NCBI RefSeq assembly: GCF_002217755.1
Contig: NZ_BCFL01000029.1
Location: 124,001-188,000 of the forward strand
Source of the DNA: Streptomyces hyaluromycini
GTDB taxonomy: Bacteria; Actinomycetota; Actinomycetes; Streptomycetales; Streptomycetaceae
Direction of reading: 5' to 3'
Length of the DNA stretch: 64,000 nucleotides
Part shown: positions 24,381 to 32,820 of the stretch, piece by piece
Position numbering within the stretch: position 1 is the first letter of the stretch
Layout: every line of letters starts with the position of its first letter
Translations under genes and position numbers: made by a program
Notes under the pieces: generated by a model
The model's database searches: none
What the model saw: the letters and a program-made list of their open reading frames with translations, nothing else
Told to the model about the DNA's origin: nothing

Positions 24381-24405
24381 GCCGGGCAGCAGTTCCAGGC
24401 CCGGC
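24381..24405. terminator. Bidirectional terminator hairpin
   Basis: GCCGGGC (24381-24387) pairs perfectly with GCCCGGC (24399-24405) around an 11-nt loop, two bases after the upstream stop codon and before the convergent gene end at 24437. Confidence 0.65.
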
Positions 24406-24436
24406 GGGCCGGTCGTCCTCGAATCAGAGATTCTCT

Positions 24437-25525
24437 CTACAGGCGGCCGGTGGGGTGGCCGGAGCCGCTGCCGACGAGGTCGCCGAGGGCCTGGGTGCCG
24501 CCCTGGAGCCGGCGGTCGCGCTGGCTGGTGCCGAACGCTCCGTAGGGGTAGCCGCCCGGCGTGGGTGCGCTGACCTTGTCGAGGGCTGCGGTGGCCTCGT
24601 CGTCCAGGGTGAGGGCGACGGCGCCGAGGCCGTCGTGGAGTTGTTGCGGGGTGCGGGCACCGAAGACGGGGGCGATGACACCGGGGCGGTCGGCGATCCA
24701 GCTCAGGGCGACCTGGGCGGGGGTGGCGCCGGTCTCCTCGGCGATGCGGACGACCTCGTCGATGGTGGCCCAGTTGCGGTCGGCAGCGGCGTACTCGGCC
24801 GACACCCACTGGTACAGCTCGTTCGCGGACCCGGCGCGGGTGCCGGACTCCGGGGTCGTACCGCGCTCGTACTTCCCGGTGAGGAAGCCGCCGGCCAGCG
24901 GCGACCACGGCAGCAGGCCGACCTCGTTGTGCAGCGCGGCGGGGACCATCTCGTACTCGCTCTCCCGGGACAGCAGGCTGTACTGCTGCTGAAGGGTGAG
25001 CGGGACCTGGACGCCCATCGCCCTGGCGGTGGAGACGGTCAGCTGGAGCTGCCAGCCGGTGAAGTTCGACAGTCCGGTGTAGTGGATCTTCCCAGCGCGG
25101 ACGGCGTCGTCGAGGAAGGAGAGGGTCTCCTCGACGGGGGTGTGCGCGTCCCAGCCGTGCATCTGGTAGAGGTCGACGGTCTCCACGCCGAGCCGGCGCA
25201 GCGAGGCGTCCAGCGCGCGGTGCAGGTGGCGGCGGGACAGGCCCAGGTCGTTGACGTCGGGACCGGTGGTGAAACGGCCCCTGGTGGCGAGGACGACGCG
25301 GTCGGTGACCTCGCTCGGGCGGGCGGCCAGCCAGCGGCCGACGATCTGTTCGGAGAGGCCGCCGGCGTAGACGTCGGATGTGTCGAGCAGGGTGCCGCCG
25401 GCCTCGGTGAAGGCATCGAGCAGGGCGAATGCCTCGTCTTGGGTGTTCTCGCTGCCGAAGTACATGGTGCCGAGCGCCAGTTCGGACACGGCAAGACCGG
25501 AGTTGCCGAGGGTGCGGTATTGCAT
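24437..25525 (-). CDS. Aldo/keto reductase with Arg at the catalytic Lys site
   Basis: The 362-aa TIM-barrel aldo/keto reductase has Asp48 and Tyr53 in DTSDVYAGG and His123 in DLYQMHGWD. The usual catalytic Lys is Arg82 (VLATRGRF). NADPH-binding residues are in FGARTPQQL. A Gly/Arg-rich C-terminal tail follows. With Lys replaced, hydride transfer may be weak or altered. It is the last gene of a redox operon and lies 51 bp after a second aldo/keto reductase. Confidence 0.9.
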   Translation of the reverse strand: MQYRTLGNSGLAVSELALGTMYFGSENTQDEAFALLDAFTEAGGTLLDTSDVYAGGLSEQIVGRWLAARPSEVTDRVVLATRGRFTTGPDVNDLGLSRRHLHRALDASLRRLGVETVDLYQMHGWDAHTPVEETLSFLDDAVRAGKIHYTGLSNFTGWQLQLTVSTARAMGVQVPLTLQQQYSLLSRESEYEMVPAALHNEVGLLPWSPLAGGFLTGKYERGTTPESGTRAGSANELYQWVSAEYAAADRNWATIDEVVRIAEETGATPAQVALSWIADRPGVIAPVFGARTPQQLHDGLGAVALTLDDEATAALDKVSAPTPGGYPYGAFGTSQRDRRLQGGTQALGDLVGSGSGHPTGRL

Positions 25526-25576
25526 GACGTTCTGAACGCCTTCCCGTTGCTGCGGAGTTCGGTCGTGTTCTCGTGG

Positions 25577-26548
25577 TCAGAACCAGGAAGGCCCGACGTT
25601 GGTGTACGGCTTCTCCAGGGCTGCCGCTTCCTCGTCGGACAGCCGTAGGGCGAAGGCGTCGACCGCCTGCCGAAGGTGGTGGGGCCGGGTGGCTCCGACG
25701 ATGGGCGCCGAGACCAGCGGGTTGCGCAGCACCCAGGCGAGGGCGATCTGTGCCATGGGCACGCGTCGGGCTTCGGCGAGCTGCTGCACGGCGTTGATGA
25801 CCGGCTCGTCGTACTCGCTGTCGAAGGACTGCACGACGTGGTCGGTGCGGGAGCGGGTGCTCTGTTCGCCGACGGGGCGGGCGAGGCGGCCCTTGCCGTT
25901 CGGGGAGTAGGGGACCAGTCCCACGCCCATGTCGCCGCACATGGCCATGAGTTCGGGTTCGTCCTGGCGGCGCAGCAGGTTGTACTGGTTCTGCATGGAC
26001 CCGAACCGGGTCCATCCGCCCAGGTCGGCGGCGTGCTGAAGCTTGGCGAACTGCCAGGCGTACATCGACGAGGCGCCGAGGTAGCGGACCTTTCCGGCCT
26101 TGACGACGTCGTGCAGCGCCTCCATCGTCTCCTCGACCGGTACATCGTCGTCGAAGCGGTGGATCTGGTAGAGGTCGATGTAGTCCGTGCCCAGCCGTAC
26201 CAGGGAGGCGTCGACCTGTTCCAGGATCGCCTTGCGGGACAGTCCCGCCCCGCCGGGACCGTCGTGCATGGGGCCGCGGACCTTGGTGGCGAGGACGATG
26301 TCCTCGCGCCGGGAGTACTTCTTGACGGCGCGGCCGACGATCTCCTCCGAGGTTCCGGCCTGGTAGACGTTGGCGGTGTCCCAGAAGGTGATGCCCAGCT
26401 CGACGGCCTGCCGGAAGAACGGCGCGGCCTTGTCCTCGGTCAGCGCCCAGGGGTGGGCGCCGGGGACGGCCGGGTCACCGTAGCTCATGCAGCCGAGGGC
26501 GAGCCGGCTCACCTTCAGCCCGGTGATGCCCAGACGGGTGTACTCCAT
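25577..26548 (-). CDS. Aldo/keto reductase
   Basis: The 323-aa protein has a complete catalytic tetrad: Asp57 and Tyr62 (WDTANVYQAG), Lys89 (VLATKVRG) and His130 (DLYQIHRFDDD). SMQNQYNLLRR and IVGATRPHHL are also typical. It should reduce aldehydes or ketones with NADPH. GGAGCGTCACC precedes the ATG. It is between a damaged alcohol dehydrogenase gene and another aldo/keto reductase, in an operon also holding a cupin and a carboxymuconolactone decarboxylase-like gene. The substrate is unknown. Confidence 0.93.
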   Translation of the reverse strand: MEYTRLGITGLKVSRLALGCMSYGDPAVPGAHPWALTEDKAAPFFRQAVELGITFWDTANVYQAGTSEEIVGRAVKKYSRREDIVLATKVRGPMHDGPGGAGLSRKAILEQVDASLVRLGTDYIDLYQIHRFDDDVPVEETMEALHDVVKAGKVRYLGASSMYAWQFAKLQHAADLGGWTRFGSMQNQYNLLRRQDEPELMAMCGDMGVGLVPYSPNGKGRLARPVGEQSTRSRTDHVVQSFDSEYDEPVINAVQQLAEARRVPMAQIALAWVLRNPLVSAPIVGATRPHHLRQAVDAFALRLSDEEAAALEKPYTNVGPSWF

Positions 26549-26755
26549 GGTGACGCTCCTTCACGGTCAAGTGCGGTGCCGGGCTGTGGAGTCGGGGGTT
26601 TCGAGCAGCCTGAGTGCCGGCCGGGTGCTCGAAACCGTACGTCGGGTTCATGAGATGCAGTTCCCATCGGGGTTCGGTGTGCGTGCCGACCGGGCCGGAC
26701 TCCGTGGGCATGCGCCGCCGCGGTGTGCCGGGACGACGAACGGCCGGGCGGCGGG

Positions 26756-27225
26756 TCAGGGGCGCAGCAGCGTCTTGATGGCGCGACGCTCGTCCATGGC
26801 CCGGTAGCCCTCGGCGGCCTCGTCCAGCGGCAGAGCCAGGTCGAAGACCTTCCCCGGCTCGATACGGCCGTCCAGGACGCGCTCGATCAGGTCGGGCAGG
26901 AAACGGCGTACCGGCGCGGGGCCGCCGCGCAGGCCGACGTGGGAGAAGAACAGCTCCTGGCCGTCGACGGCCACATCGTGCGGGACACCCACGAAGCCGA
27001 CGTTGCCACCGGGACGGGTGGCCCGGACGGCCTGCCGCATCGACTCCTGCGTGCCGACGCACTCCAGGACGGAGTCCGCACCGATGCCGCCGGTGAGTTC
27101 CCTGACACGGGCGACGCCCGCCTCGCCGCGCTCGGCGACGATGTCGGTGGCCCCGAAGGCGACGGCCGGCGTCATCCGGTCGGCGGCGCTCAGCGTCGAC
27201 TTGGCCGTCACTGCGTCGCCGAGGA
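26756..27225 (-). pseudogene. Zinc-type alcohol dehydrogenase, 3' remnant
   Basis: Only the C-terminal ~155 residues of a medium-chain dehydrogenase are recognisable: AVAFGATDIVAERGEAGVAR, VLECVGTQESMRQAVRATRP, NVGFVGVPHDV and the closing YRAMDERRAIKTLLRP. The catalytic zinc domain and the Rossmann glycine motif are missing. The sequence before 27225 does not continue the family. It is probably the result of an internal deletion. Position between a cupin gene and an aldo/keto reductase matches an intact five-gene redox operon that lost this member. Confidence 0.75.
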
Positions 27226-27333
27226 GGCGCGTGGCGGTTCCGCTCGGCGATCCCCCGCGTGCGTGGTCACCGCCGCCCTGCGGGGTGTGCCGTCCCCGGT
27301 CCCGGCTGACGCTCAAGCTCCTGTCGGCTGTGA

Positions 27334-27741
27334 TCAGCGGGAGGTACGGGTGCTGGTGCGCGGGCCGCCGTACTCGGCGTCGGTGACGTGCTCCAGCCAG
27401 TCGACCTCGTCGCCCTCCCACAGGGCGAGGTGCTCCATGAACTGGTCCGGACTCGCGCCGTGCCAGTGCTCCTCGCCGGGCGGGCAGCCGATGGTGTCGC
27501 CCGGGTGGGCCTCGATGATCACGCCGTCCCGGGTGCCGATCAGGGCGACTCCGGACACCACGTGCAGCGTCTGGCCCAGGCCGTGGCTGTGCCAGGCGGT
27601 GCGGGCGCCGGGGGCGAAGCGGACCATGTTGGCCCGCGCCCGGGAGGGCTCCTCGCCCCGGAGGATCACATCCGCCCAGGCGTCACCGGTGAACCACTGG
27701 GCGGGCAGCCTCATCGTCGCGGGCTTCTTGAGGATCTCCAT
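27334..27741 (-). CDS. Cupin-domain protein
   Basis: The 135-aa single-domain cupin has metal-binding motif 1 in GARTAWHSHGLGQTLHVVSG and motif 2 in CPPGEEHWHGASPDQFMEHL. The layout is like the small mandelonitrile-lyase/RmlC-like cupins that accompany carboxymuconolactone decarboxylases in Streptomyces. A metal-dependent isomerase, lyase or dioxygenase role is possible. It sits 69 bp after the carboxymuconolactone decarboxylase-like gene in the same direction. Confidence 0.88.
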   Translation of the reverse strand: MEILKKPATMRLPAQWFTGDAWADVILRGEEPSRARANMVRFAPGARTAWHSHGLGQTLHVVSGVALIGTRDGVIIEAHPGDTIGCPPGEEHWHGASPDQFMEHLALWEGDEVDWLEHVTDAEYGGPRTSTRTSR

Positions 27742-27810
27742 GGTGGTACGTACTCCTTGCGTCGGCCGTCGCCGGGCGGCCGTAGGGGGTGAACCGGTGT
27801 TCGGGACGGG

Positions 27811-28134
27811 TCAGGCCGAGCGGAACAGTTCGCGGGCCACGGTCAGCGCGGACATGGCCTTGGGCCAGCCGGCGTAGAACGCCATGTGCGTGATGGTCTC
27901 GATGAGTTCCGCCTCGGTCACGCCGTTCTGCCGGGCCAAGGGGATGTGGAAGCCGAGCTGCTCGCTGCTGCCGCTGGTGATGAGGCTTGCCACGGTCACC
28001 AGGCTGCGGTCTCTCGGGGACAGCTCCGGGCTCTTCCACGCCTGTCCGAACAGCACGTCCTCGCTGTAGCCGGCCAGTGCGGGAGCGACGTCCCCGAACA
28101 GGTCCCGCGGCCCCGGCTGTGTCTTCTCCGTCAT
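27811..28134 (-). CDS. Carboxymuconolactone decarboxylase-family protein
   Basis: From ATG 28134 the protein has 107 residues (MTEKTQPGPRDLFGDVAPAL). It includes the AhpD-like core SPRDRSLVTVASLITSGSSE, ELIETITHMAFYAGWPKA and SALTVARELF. The CxxC pair of true AhpD peroxidases is absent. A second ATG at 28152 is possible. It is the first gene of the operon and is divergent from the MmyB-like regulator, with an inverted repeat between them. Confidence 0.88.
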   Translation of the reverse strand: MTEKTQPGPRDLFGDVAPALAGYSEDVLFGQAWKSPELSPRDRSLVTVASLITSGSSEQLGFHIPLARQNGVTEAELIETITHMAFYAGWPKAMSALTVARELFRSA

Positions 28135-28345
28135 TGTTCGTGTCCTTTCCACGTGGCGCGCCGGTGCTCATCAGCCCGCCGTCATACGGGCGGGCGACAC
28201 CGCGCCGGGGTTTCGCTCCGCCCGCGCGCCGACGCCGCCGACAGCCGGACGAGGCTCCCGCCGACCCGGCCGACCGGCCTGGCGCCGATCCCGCCACAAC
28301 CGATGGAACCGCAGGTCACACGCGCGGGGAAGGACTCGTTGATAC

Positions 28346-28362
28346 GTGTACTGGCAGTACAC
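28346..28362. promoter_or_regulatory. Inverted repeat, probable MmyB-like operator
   Basis: GTGTACT-GGC-AGTACAC is a perfect 7+3+7 palindrome, 47 bp before the regulator start and about 210 bp before the divergent redox operon. It is the clearest operator candidate for the adjacent helix-turn-helix protein. Confidence 0.7.
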
Positions 28363-28409
28363 CCCACGGCCGGAGACACGTCCGGACAAGCCGACGTAGC
28401 CTCGAAGCC

Positions 28410-29312
28410 ATGGACAACCGGAGCGAGGTACGCGAGTTCCTGACCAGCCGCCGTGCCAAGATCACGCCCCAGCAGGCGGGGCTGCCCGCCTACACCGGCA
28501 ACCGGCGTGTCAAGGGGCTGCGCAGGGAAGAGGTCGCGCTGCTCGCCGGCGTCAGCGCCGAGTACTACGCCCGCCTGGAGCGCGGCAACCTCTCCGGCGT
28601 CTCCGAGACCGTCATCGACTCCCTCGCCCGCGCCCTCCAGCTCGACGAGGCCGAGCGCGCCCACCTCGACGACCTCGCGCGCACCGCCAACACCACCCGC
28701 CGCCCGCCCCGCCGACGGGCGCCGCAGCCGATCCGTGCGAGCCTGCAGCACCTGCTCGACGCGATGACCGAAGCCCCGGCCTTCATCCGCAACGGCCGCC
28801 TGGACATCCTGGCCACCAACCGGCTCGGCCGCGCCCTGTACGACCCGGTCTTCGCCGACCCGGCCCGGCCCGTGAACCTCGCCCGGTACGAGTTCCTCAA
28901 CCCCGGCGCGGCCGACTTCCTGCCCCACCTGGAGGCCCAGGCGGCCGGCGCGGTGGCGCTCCTGCGCACCGAAGCGGGACGCGACCCGTACAACCGGGAC
29001 CTGACCGACCTCGTCGGCGAACTCTCCACCCGCAGCGAGAAGTTCCGCACGCTGTGGGCCGCGCACGACGTGCGCCTGCACCAGACCGGCGTCAAGCACT
29101 TCCGCCACCCCGCGGTCGGCGAACTCGTCCTCCCCTTCGAGGCCATGCCCATCCCGACGGACCCCGGCCTCACCCTCACCGCCCTCAGCGCCGAACCCGG
29201 CACCCCGTCCCACGACAGCCTCAAACTCCTGGCCAGCTGGGCCGCCACCCTCGATCAGGACGCCCACCCGGACACCGCTGCCGCCGGCGGCGAAGACGTA
29301 CCCACCCGCTGA
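28410..29312 (+). CDS. MmyB-like helix-turn-helix regulator
   Basis: The 300-aa protein has an N-terminal XRE-type helix-turn-helix (VKGLRREEVALLAGVSAEYY, ARLERGNLSGVS) followed by the MmyB ligand-binding domain (RNGRLDILATNRLGRALYDP, ARYEFLNPGA, HLTGVKHFRHPAVGEL-like region). MmyB-type proteins are PAS-like regulators, common in Streptomyces and often beside the aldo/keto reductase operon they control. ATG 28410 fits the family start. It probably regulates the divergent operon at 24.4-28.1 kb. Confidence 0.9.
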   Translation: MDNRSEVREFLTSRRAKITPQQAGLPAYTGNRRVKGLRREEVALLAGVSAEYYARLERGNLSGVSETVIDSLARALQLDEAERAHLDDLARTANTTRRPPRRRAPQPIRASLQHLLDAMTEAPAFIRNGRLDILATNRLGRALYDPVFADPARPVNLARYEFLNPGAADFLPHLEAQAAGAVALLRTEAGRDPYNRDLTDLVGELSTRSEKFRTLWAAHDVRLHQTGVKHFRHPAVGELVLPFEAMPIPTDPGLTLTALSAEPGTPSHDSLKLLASWAATLDQDAHPDTAAAGGEDVPTR

Positions 29313-29363
29313 GCCCGCACAGCAGGTCCCCCGGCCCCCGGTCCCGGTCCCTGGCCCCCGGGA

Positions 29364-31349
29364 TCAGCGGCGCTCCGGTGCCGCCCCCAACCGGTGCAGG
29401 CGCAGGGCCAGTTGGATCTCCAGGGCGCGGGCCGGCTGCTGCCAGTCCTCGCCGAGGAGGCGGGCCACCCGCTCCAGCCGCTGGGCCACCGTGTTCACGT
29501 GGACGTGGAGTTCGTCCTTGGTGCGGGCCGGGCTCATCCCGCAGGCGAAGTACGCGTCGAGGGTGCGCAGCAGTTCCGTGCCGCGCCGTGTGTCGTAGGC
29601 GACGACCGGGCCGATGGTGCGCGTGACGAATGCGGTGACGTCCCGTTCGCCGGCGAGGAGCAGGCCGAGGAAGCCGAAGTCCTCGGCGGCGGCACCGTCC
29701 CCGCCCCGGCCGAGGAGGTTCAGCGCGTCGAGGCAGCGGCGGCCCTCGGCATACCCGGCGGCCACGGTGTCGGGGCGGGTGGCGAGGTCGGCGACGGGGG
29801 CGGAGGCGCCCACGGTCACCGGCTGGTGGACGGCGGTGCCGAGCTGCCGCGCGGTGCGCCGGGCGAGGTCGGTGGCGGTCTCACCGGGGTCGAGGGGCAG
29901 CAGCAGGACGGTGCCGCCGTCGCGGGCGGCGGCCAGTCCGTGCCGGGTGGTGGCGAGGCGGGAGGCGGCCGACCACAGCCGGCGGCGCGCTGCCGCCGCC
30001 TCCTCGGCGTCCGCCGCAGGGCCGTCCAGGCGGGCGGCGAGCACGACGTGGGTGGCGTCGAGGTCGGCGTGCAACCGGGAGGCGCGGTCGCGCAGTTGGC
30101 GCGGCTCCCGGTCGCGGGCGTCGAGGAGGTCGTCCAGCAGTTCGCCGCGCACCCGCTGTTCGGCCTCGGCGGCGGAGCGGCGGGCCAGCAGGAGCAGTGA
30201 GGTGACCATCGCGGCGCGCTCCAGGGTGCGCTGGTCGACGGGGTCCAGGCCGGGACGGCCGCGCAGCACCAGCGCGCCGAGGAGTTCGCCGCCCGCGGCG
30301 ACCGCGGCGATCCAGTCGTCGCCGTGCCGTACCGCGCGCCCCTCCGTGCGCGACGTCTCCAGCGACCGGGTGTCGGCCGTGTCGGTGAACTCGACCGTGC
30401 CGCCCAGGATCTGGGAGACGGCGGCGGCCACGTCACGGACCTGGCCGCCGCGCAGCACGAGCTCGGCGAGCCGGTCGTGGACGTCCGAGGCGCGTTCGAT
30501 GACCGCGCTGCGGTCCTTGATGATCTCGTTGGCCCGCTCCAGGCCGGCCATGGCCGAACGGGTCTCGGTGAGCAGGTTCGCCGTGTCGATGGCGGCCGCG
30601 GCGAGCGCGGCGAAGGAGCCGAGCAGGGCGATCTGCTCCCGTTCGAAGACACGTGCCCGCCGGTCCGCGGCGAACAGCACCCCGATGACGTGCGGCCCCA
30701 GCATGAGCGGGACGCCGAGGATGGCGACCAGGCCCTCGTCGCGCACCCCCGCGTCGATGGTCAGCGTGTGCTGGAAGCGGTCGTCCTTGAAGTAGTCGTC
30801 GGTGACGTACGGCCGCGCGGTCTGCGCGACGAGTCCGCCGAGCCCCTCCCCCATGCCGAGCCGCAGCTGCTGGAAGCGGGCCGCGACCGAACCCTCGGTG
30901 ACCCGCATGTAGGTGTCGCCGCGCGCCGGGTCGTTCAGGCTCAGATAGGCGACGTCCGTGCCGAGCAGGGAGCGGGCGCGCTGGACGATCGCCTGGAGTA
31001 CGGCGTCCACGTCCCGCAGTCCCGCCAGGTCGTGCGCGGTCTCGAACAGGGCGGACAGCTCGGCCTCGCGCCGGCGTCTGCCCTCCAGCTCGCCGCGGAC
31101 CCGCAGCGCGAGCAGCTTGGCCCGCTCCAGGGCGGCGATCCGCTCCGGTGACCGGTTCTCCGCGCGGGCGAGCAGCACCGGCTGCTCGTACGCCTCCGCC
31201 GAGGCACCCCTGGCCAGCAGTTCGAGGTACGCCGGCTCGGCACCCCCGGGCGCTTCGGCGCCCAGGTCGAGGGCACCGGCCGCCGGGGCCGGGGCCGGCC
31301 GCCTGGCGGACTGCACGTGATTGCGAGACATGGTCACAGGATTCCGCAT
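29364..31349 (-). CDS. GAF-PucR helix-turn-helix regulator
   Basis: The 661-aa protein contains a GAF domain at about 110-260 (LFETAHDLAGLRDVDAVLQA, VPLMLGPHVIGVLFAADRRA), a central PucR/CdaR-like GGDEF-related region, and a C-terminal PucR helix-turn-helix (LDAYFACGMSPARTKDELHV, HVNTVAQRLERVARLLG). It acts as a ligand-sensing transcription factor. It lies 63 bp downstream of the 3-hydroxybutyrate dehydrogenase gene and probably regulates it. GGAG five bases before ATG 31349 supports this start, but ATG 31331 is also possible. Confidence 0.88.
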   Translation of the reverse strand: MRNPVTMSRNHVQSARRPAPAPAAGALDLGAEAPGGAEPAYLELLARGASAEAYEQPVLLARAENRSPERIAALERAKLLALRVRGELEGRRRREAELSALFETAHDLAGLRDVDAVLQAIVQRARSLLGTDVAYLSLNDPARGDTYMRVTEGSVAARFQQLRLGMGEGLGGLVAQTARPYVTDDYFKDDRFQHTLTIDAGVRDEGLVAILGVPLMLGPHVIGVLFAADRRARVFEREQIALLGSFAALAAAAIDTANLLTETRSAMAGLERANEIIKDRSAVIERASDVHDRLAELVLRGGQVRDVAAAVSQILGGTVEFTDTADTRSLETSRTEGRAVRHGDDWIAAVAAGGELLGALVLRGRPGLDPVDQRTLERAAMVTSLLLLARRSAAEAEQRVRGELLDDLLDARDREPRQLRDRASRLHADLDATHVVLAARLDGPAADAEEAAAARRRLWSAASRLATTRHGLAAARDGGTVLLLPLDPGETATDLARRTARQLGTAVHQPVTVGASAPVADLATRPDTVAAGYAEGRRCLDALNLLGRGGDGAAAEDFGFLGLLLAGERDVTAFVTRTIGPVVAYDTRRGTELLRTLDAYFACGMSPARTKDELHVHVNTVAQRLERVARLLGEDWQQPARALEIQLALRLHRLGAAPERR

Positions 31350-31412
31350 CGCCGCTCCGGCCCGTCGGGCCTGTGGAAAACTCGCGGGCCGGCGGGATTC
31401 CGGCCCGTTCCG

Positions 31413-32219
31413 TCAGTGGGCCGTCCAGCCGCCGTCGAGCACCAGCGAGGTGCCCGTGACGAAGGACGCCTGGGGAGCGCAGAGGTAGGCCACGGCCTCG
31501 GCGACCTCCTCCGGTTCCACGAGCCGCTTGACGGCGCTGTCGGTCAGGAGCACCTCGGACAGCACCCGCTCCTCGGGGATGCCGTGCGCCCGGGCCTGGT
31601 CGGCGAGCTGCTTCTCGACCAGTGGGGTGCGCACATAGCCGGGGTTCACACAGTTCGAGGTCACCCCATGGGGCGCGCCCTCCAGAGCGGCCGTCTTCGA
31701 CAGCCCCTCCAGACCGTGTTTGGCGGCCACATAGGCGGACTTGTAGGCGGAGGCGCGCAGGCCGTGGACGGAGGACACGTTCACGATCCGTCCCCAGCCC
31801 TGCGCGTACATGTGCGGCAGCGCGCCCCGGATCAGCCGGAACGGCGCCTCCAGCATCACGGTCAGTACGGTGTGGAAGACGGCCGGCGGGAACTCCTCGA
31901 TGGGGCGCACCAGTTGAAGACCCGCGTTGTTGACGAGGACGTCGGTGCCGGCGGCGGCGCGTTCGGCCGCGTCCAGGTCGGTGAGATCGAGGACGTACGG
32001 CTCGACGGCACCGCCGCCCGCCGTGCCCAGGGCCCGCCCGGCACAGTCCACGAGCTCGGCCAGCCCCGTCGCGTCCCGGTCGACGGCTCTGACCCGGGCG
32101 CCGGCCGCCGCGAGACGCAGGGTGCAGGCGCGGCCGATGCCTCCGGCGGCGCCGGTGACCAGGGCGGTGCGGCCGTGCAGGTCGAGGGCGGGGGCGGTGC
32201 GGGTGCTGGGCGAGCTCAT
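31413..32219 (-). CDS. bdhA: 3-hydroxybutyrate dehydrogenase (SDR)
   Basis: The 268-aa classical SDR has TGAAGGIG at 22-29, NNAG at 97-100 and the catalytic Ser150, Tyr163 and Lys167 (NVSSVHGLRASAYKSAYVAAK region). The SSVHGL and AKHGLEGL segments and the C-terminal SFVTGTSLVLDGGWTAH match bacterial D-3-hydroxybutyrate dehydrogenase. It would interconvert hydroxybutyrate and acetoacetate with NAD. The PucR-type regulator follows. Confidence 0.85.
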   Translation of the reverse strand: MSSPSTRTAPALDLHGRTALVTGAAGGIGRACTLRLAAAGARVRAVDRDATGLAELVDCAGRALGTAGGGAVEPYVLDLTDLDAAERAAAGTDVLVNNAGLQLVRPIEEFPPAVFHTVLTVMLEAPFRLIRGALPHMYAQGWGRIVNVSSVHGLRASAYKSAYVAAKHGLEGLSKTAALEGAPHGVTSNCVNPGYVRTPLVEKQLADQARAHGIPEERVLSEVLLTDSAVKRLVEPEEVAEAVAYLCAPQASFVTGTSLVLDGGWTAH

Positions 32220-32273
32220 GGGGCGACCCTAGGCGGCGTCCACCCGCTCCCACATAGTGTCAGCGCACATACT

Positions 32274-32753
32274 TCAGCTGAAAGCCGTAGCGTCGAACCA
32301 TGTGGGTGCCTCGGACAGGGCCTGCTTGATCCGGAACACACCGAACTCGTTCAGCTCCGGCAGGGCGTCCACGTCGAACCAGGCCACTTCCAGCGACTCG
32401 TCGTCGTTCACGCGGGCCTCGCCGCCGACGGCCCGGCAGCGGAAGGTGATGTCCATGTACTGGCAGACATCACTGTTCGGGTAGGTGACGCGCTCCAGTG
32501 CCTGGACGAGGACCACCCGTTCGGCGACACAGCGCACCGCCGTCTCCTCGAAGACCTCCCGCACAGCGCAGGCCGCGGGCTGCTCCCCCGGCTCCGGAAT
32601 GCCGCCGATGACCGACCACTTGCGGGTGTCGGTGCGGCGGCCCAGGAGCACTCGGCCCTCGTCGTCGAAGACGATGGCGGTGATCCCGGGCAGCCAGAGC
32701 AGCTGGTGGCCCGCGGAGGCGCGAATCGCGCGGATGAAGTCAGGAGTAGCCAT
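32274..32753 (-). CDS. Nudix hydrolase
   Basis: The 159-aa protein has the Nudix box starting at Gly51 (GIPEPGE) and continuing as REVFEETAV at 65-73. The final Gly of the consensus is Ala72. LLGRRTDTRKWSVIGG precedes it. It hydrolyses a nucleoside-diphosphate-linked compound in the cytoplasm. Substrate cannot be assigned. It stands alone between the bdhA gene and lnt. Confidence 0.92.
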   Translation of the reverse strand: MATPDFIRAIRASAGHQLLWLPGITAIVFDDEGRVLLGRRTDTRKWSVIGGIPEPGEQPAACAVREVFEETAVRCVAERVVLVQALERVTYPNSDVCQYMDITFRCRAVGGEARVNDDESLEVAWFDVDALPELNEFGVFRIKQALSEAPTWFDATAFS

Positions 32754-32820
32754 GAGGCGACCCTAACCGCCCGGTTCCTCGCACCCGGCCGGAACCACGG
32801 GGCGTACAGCGGGTGTACGG

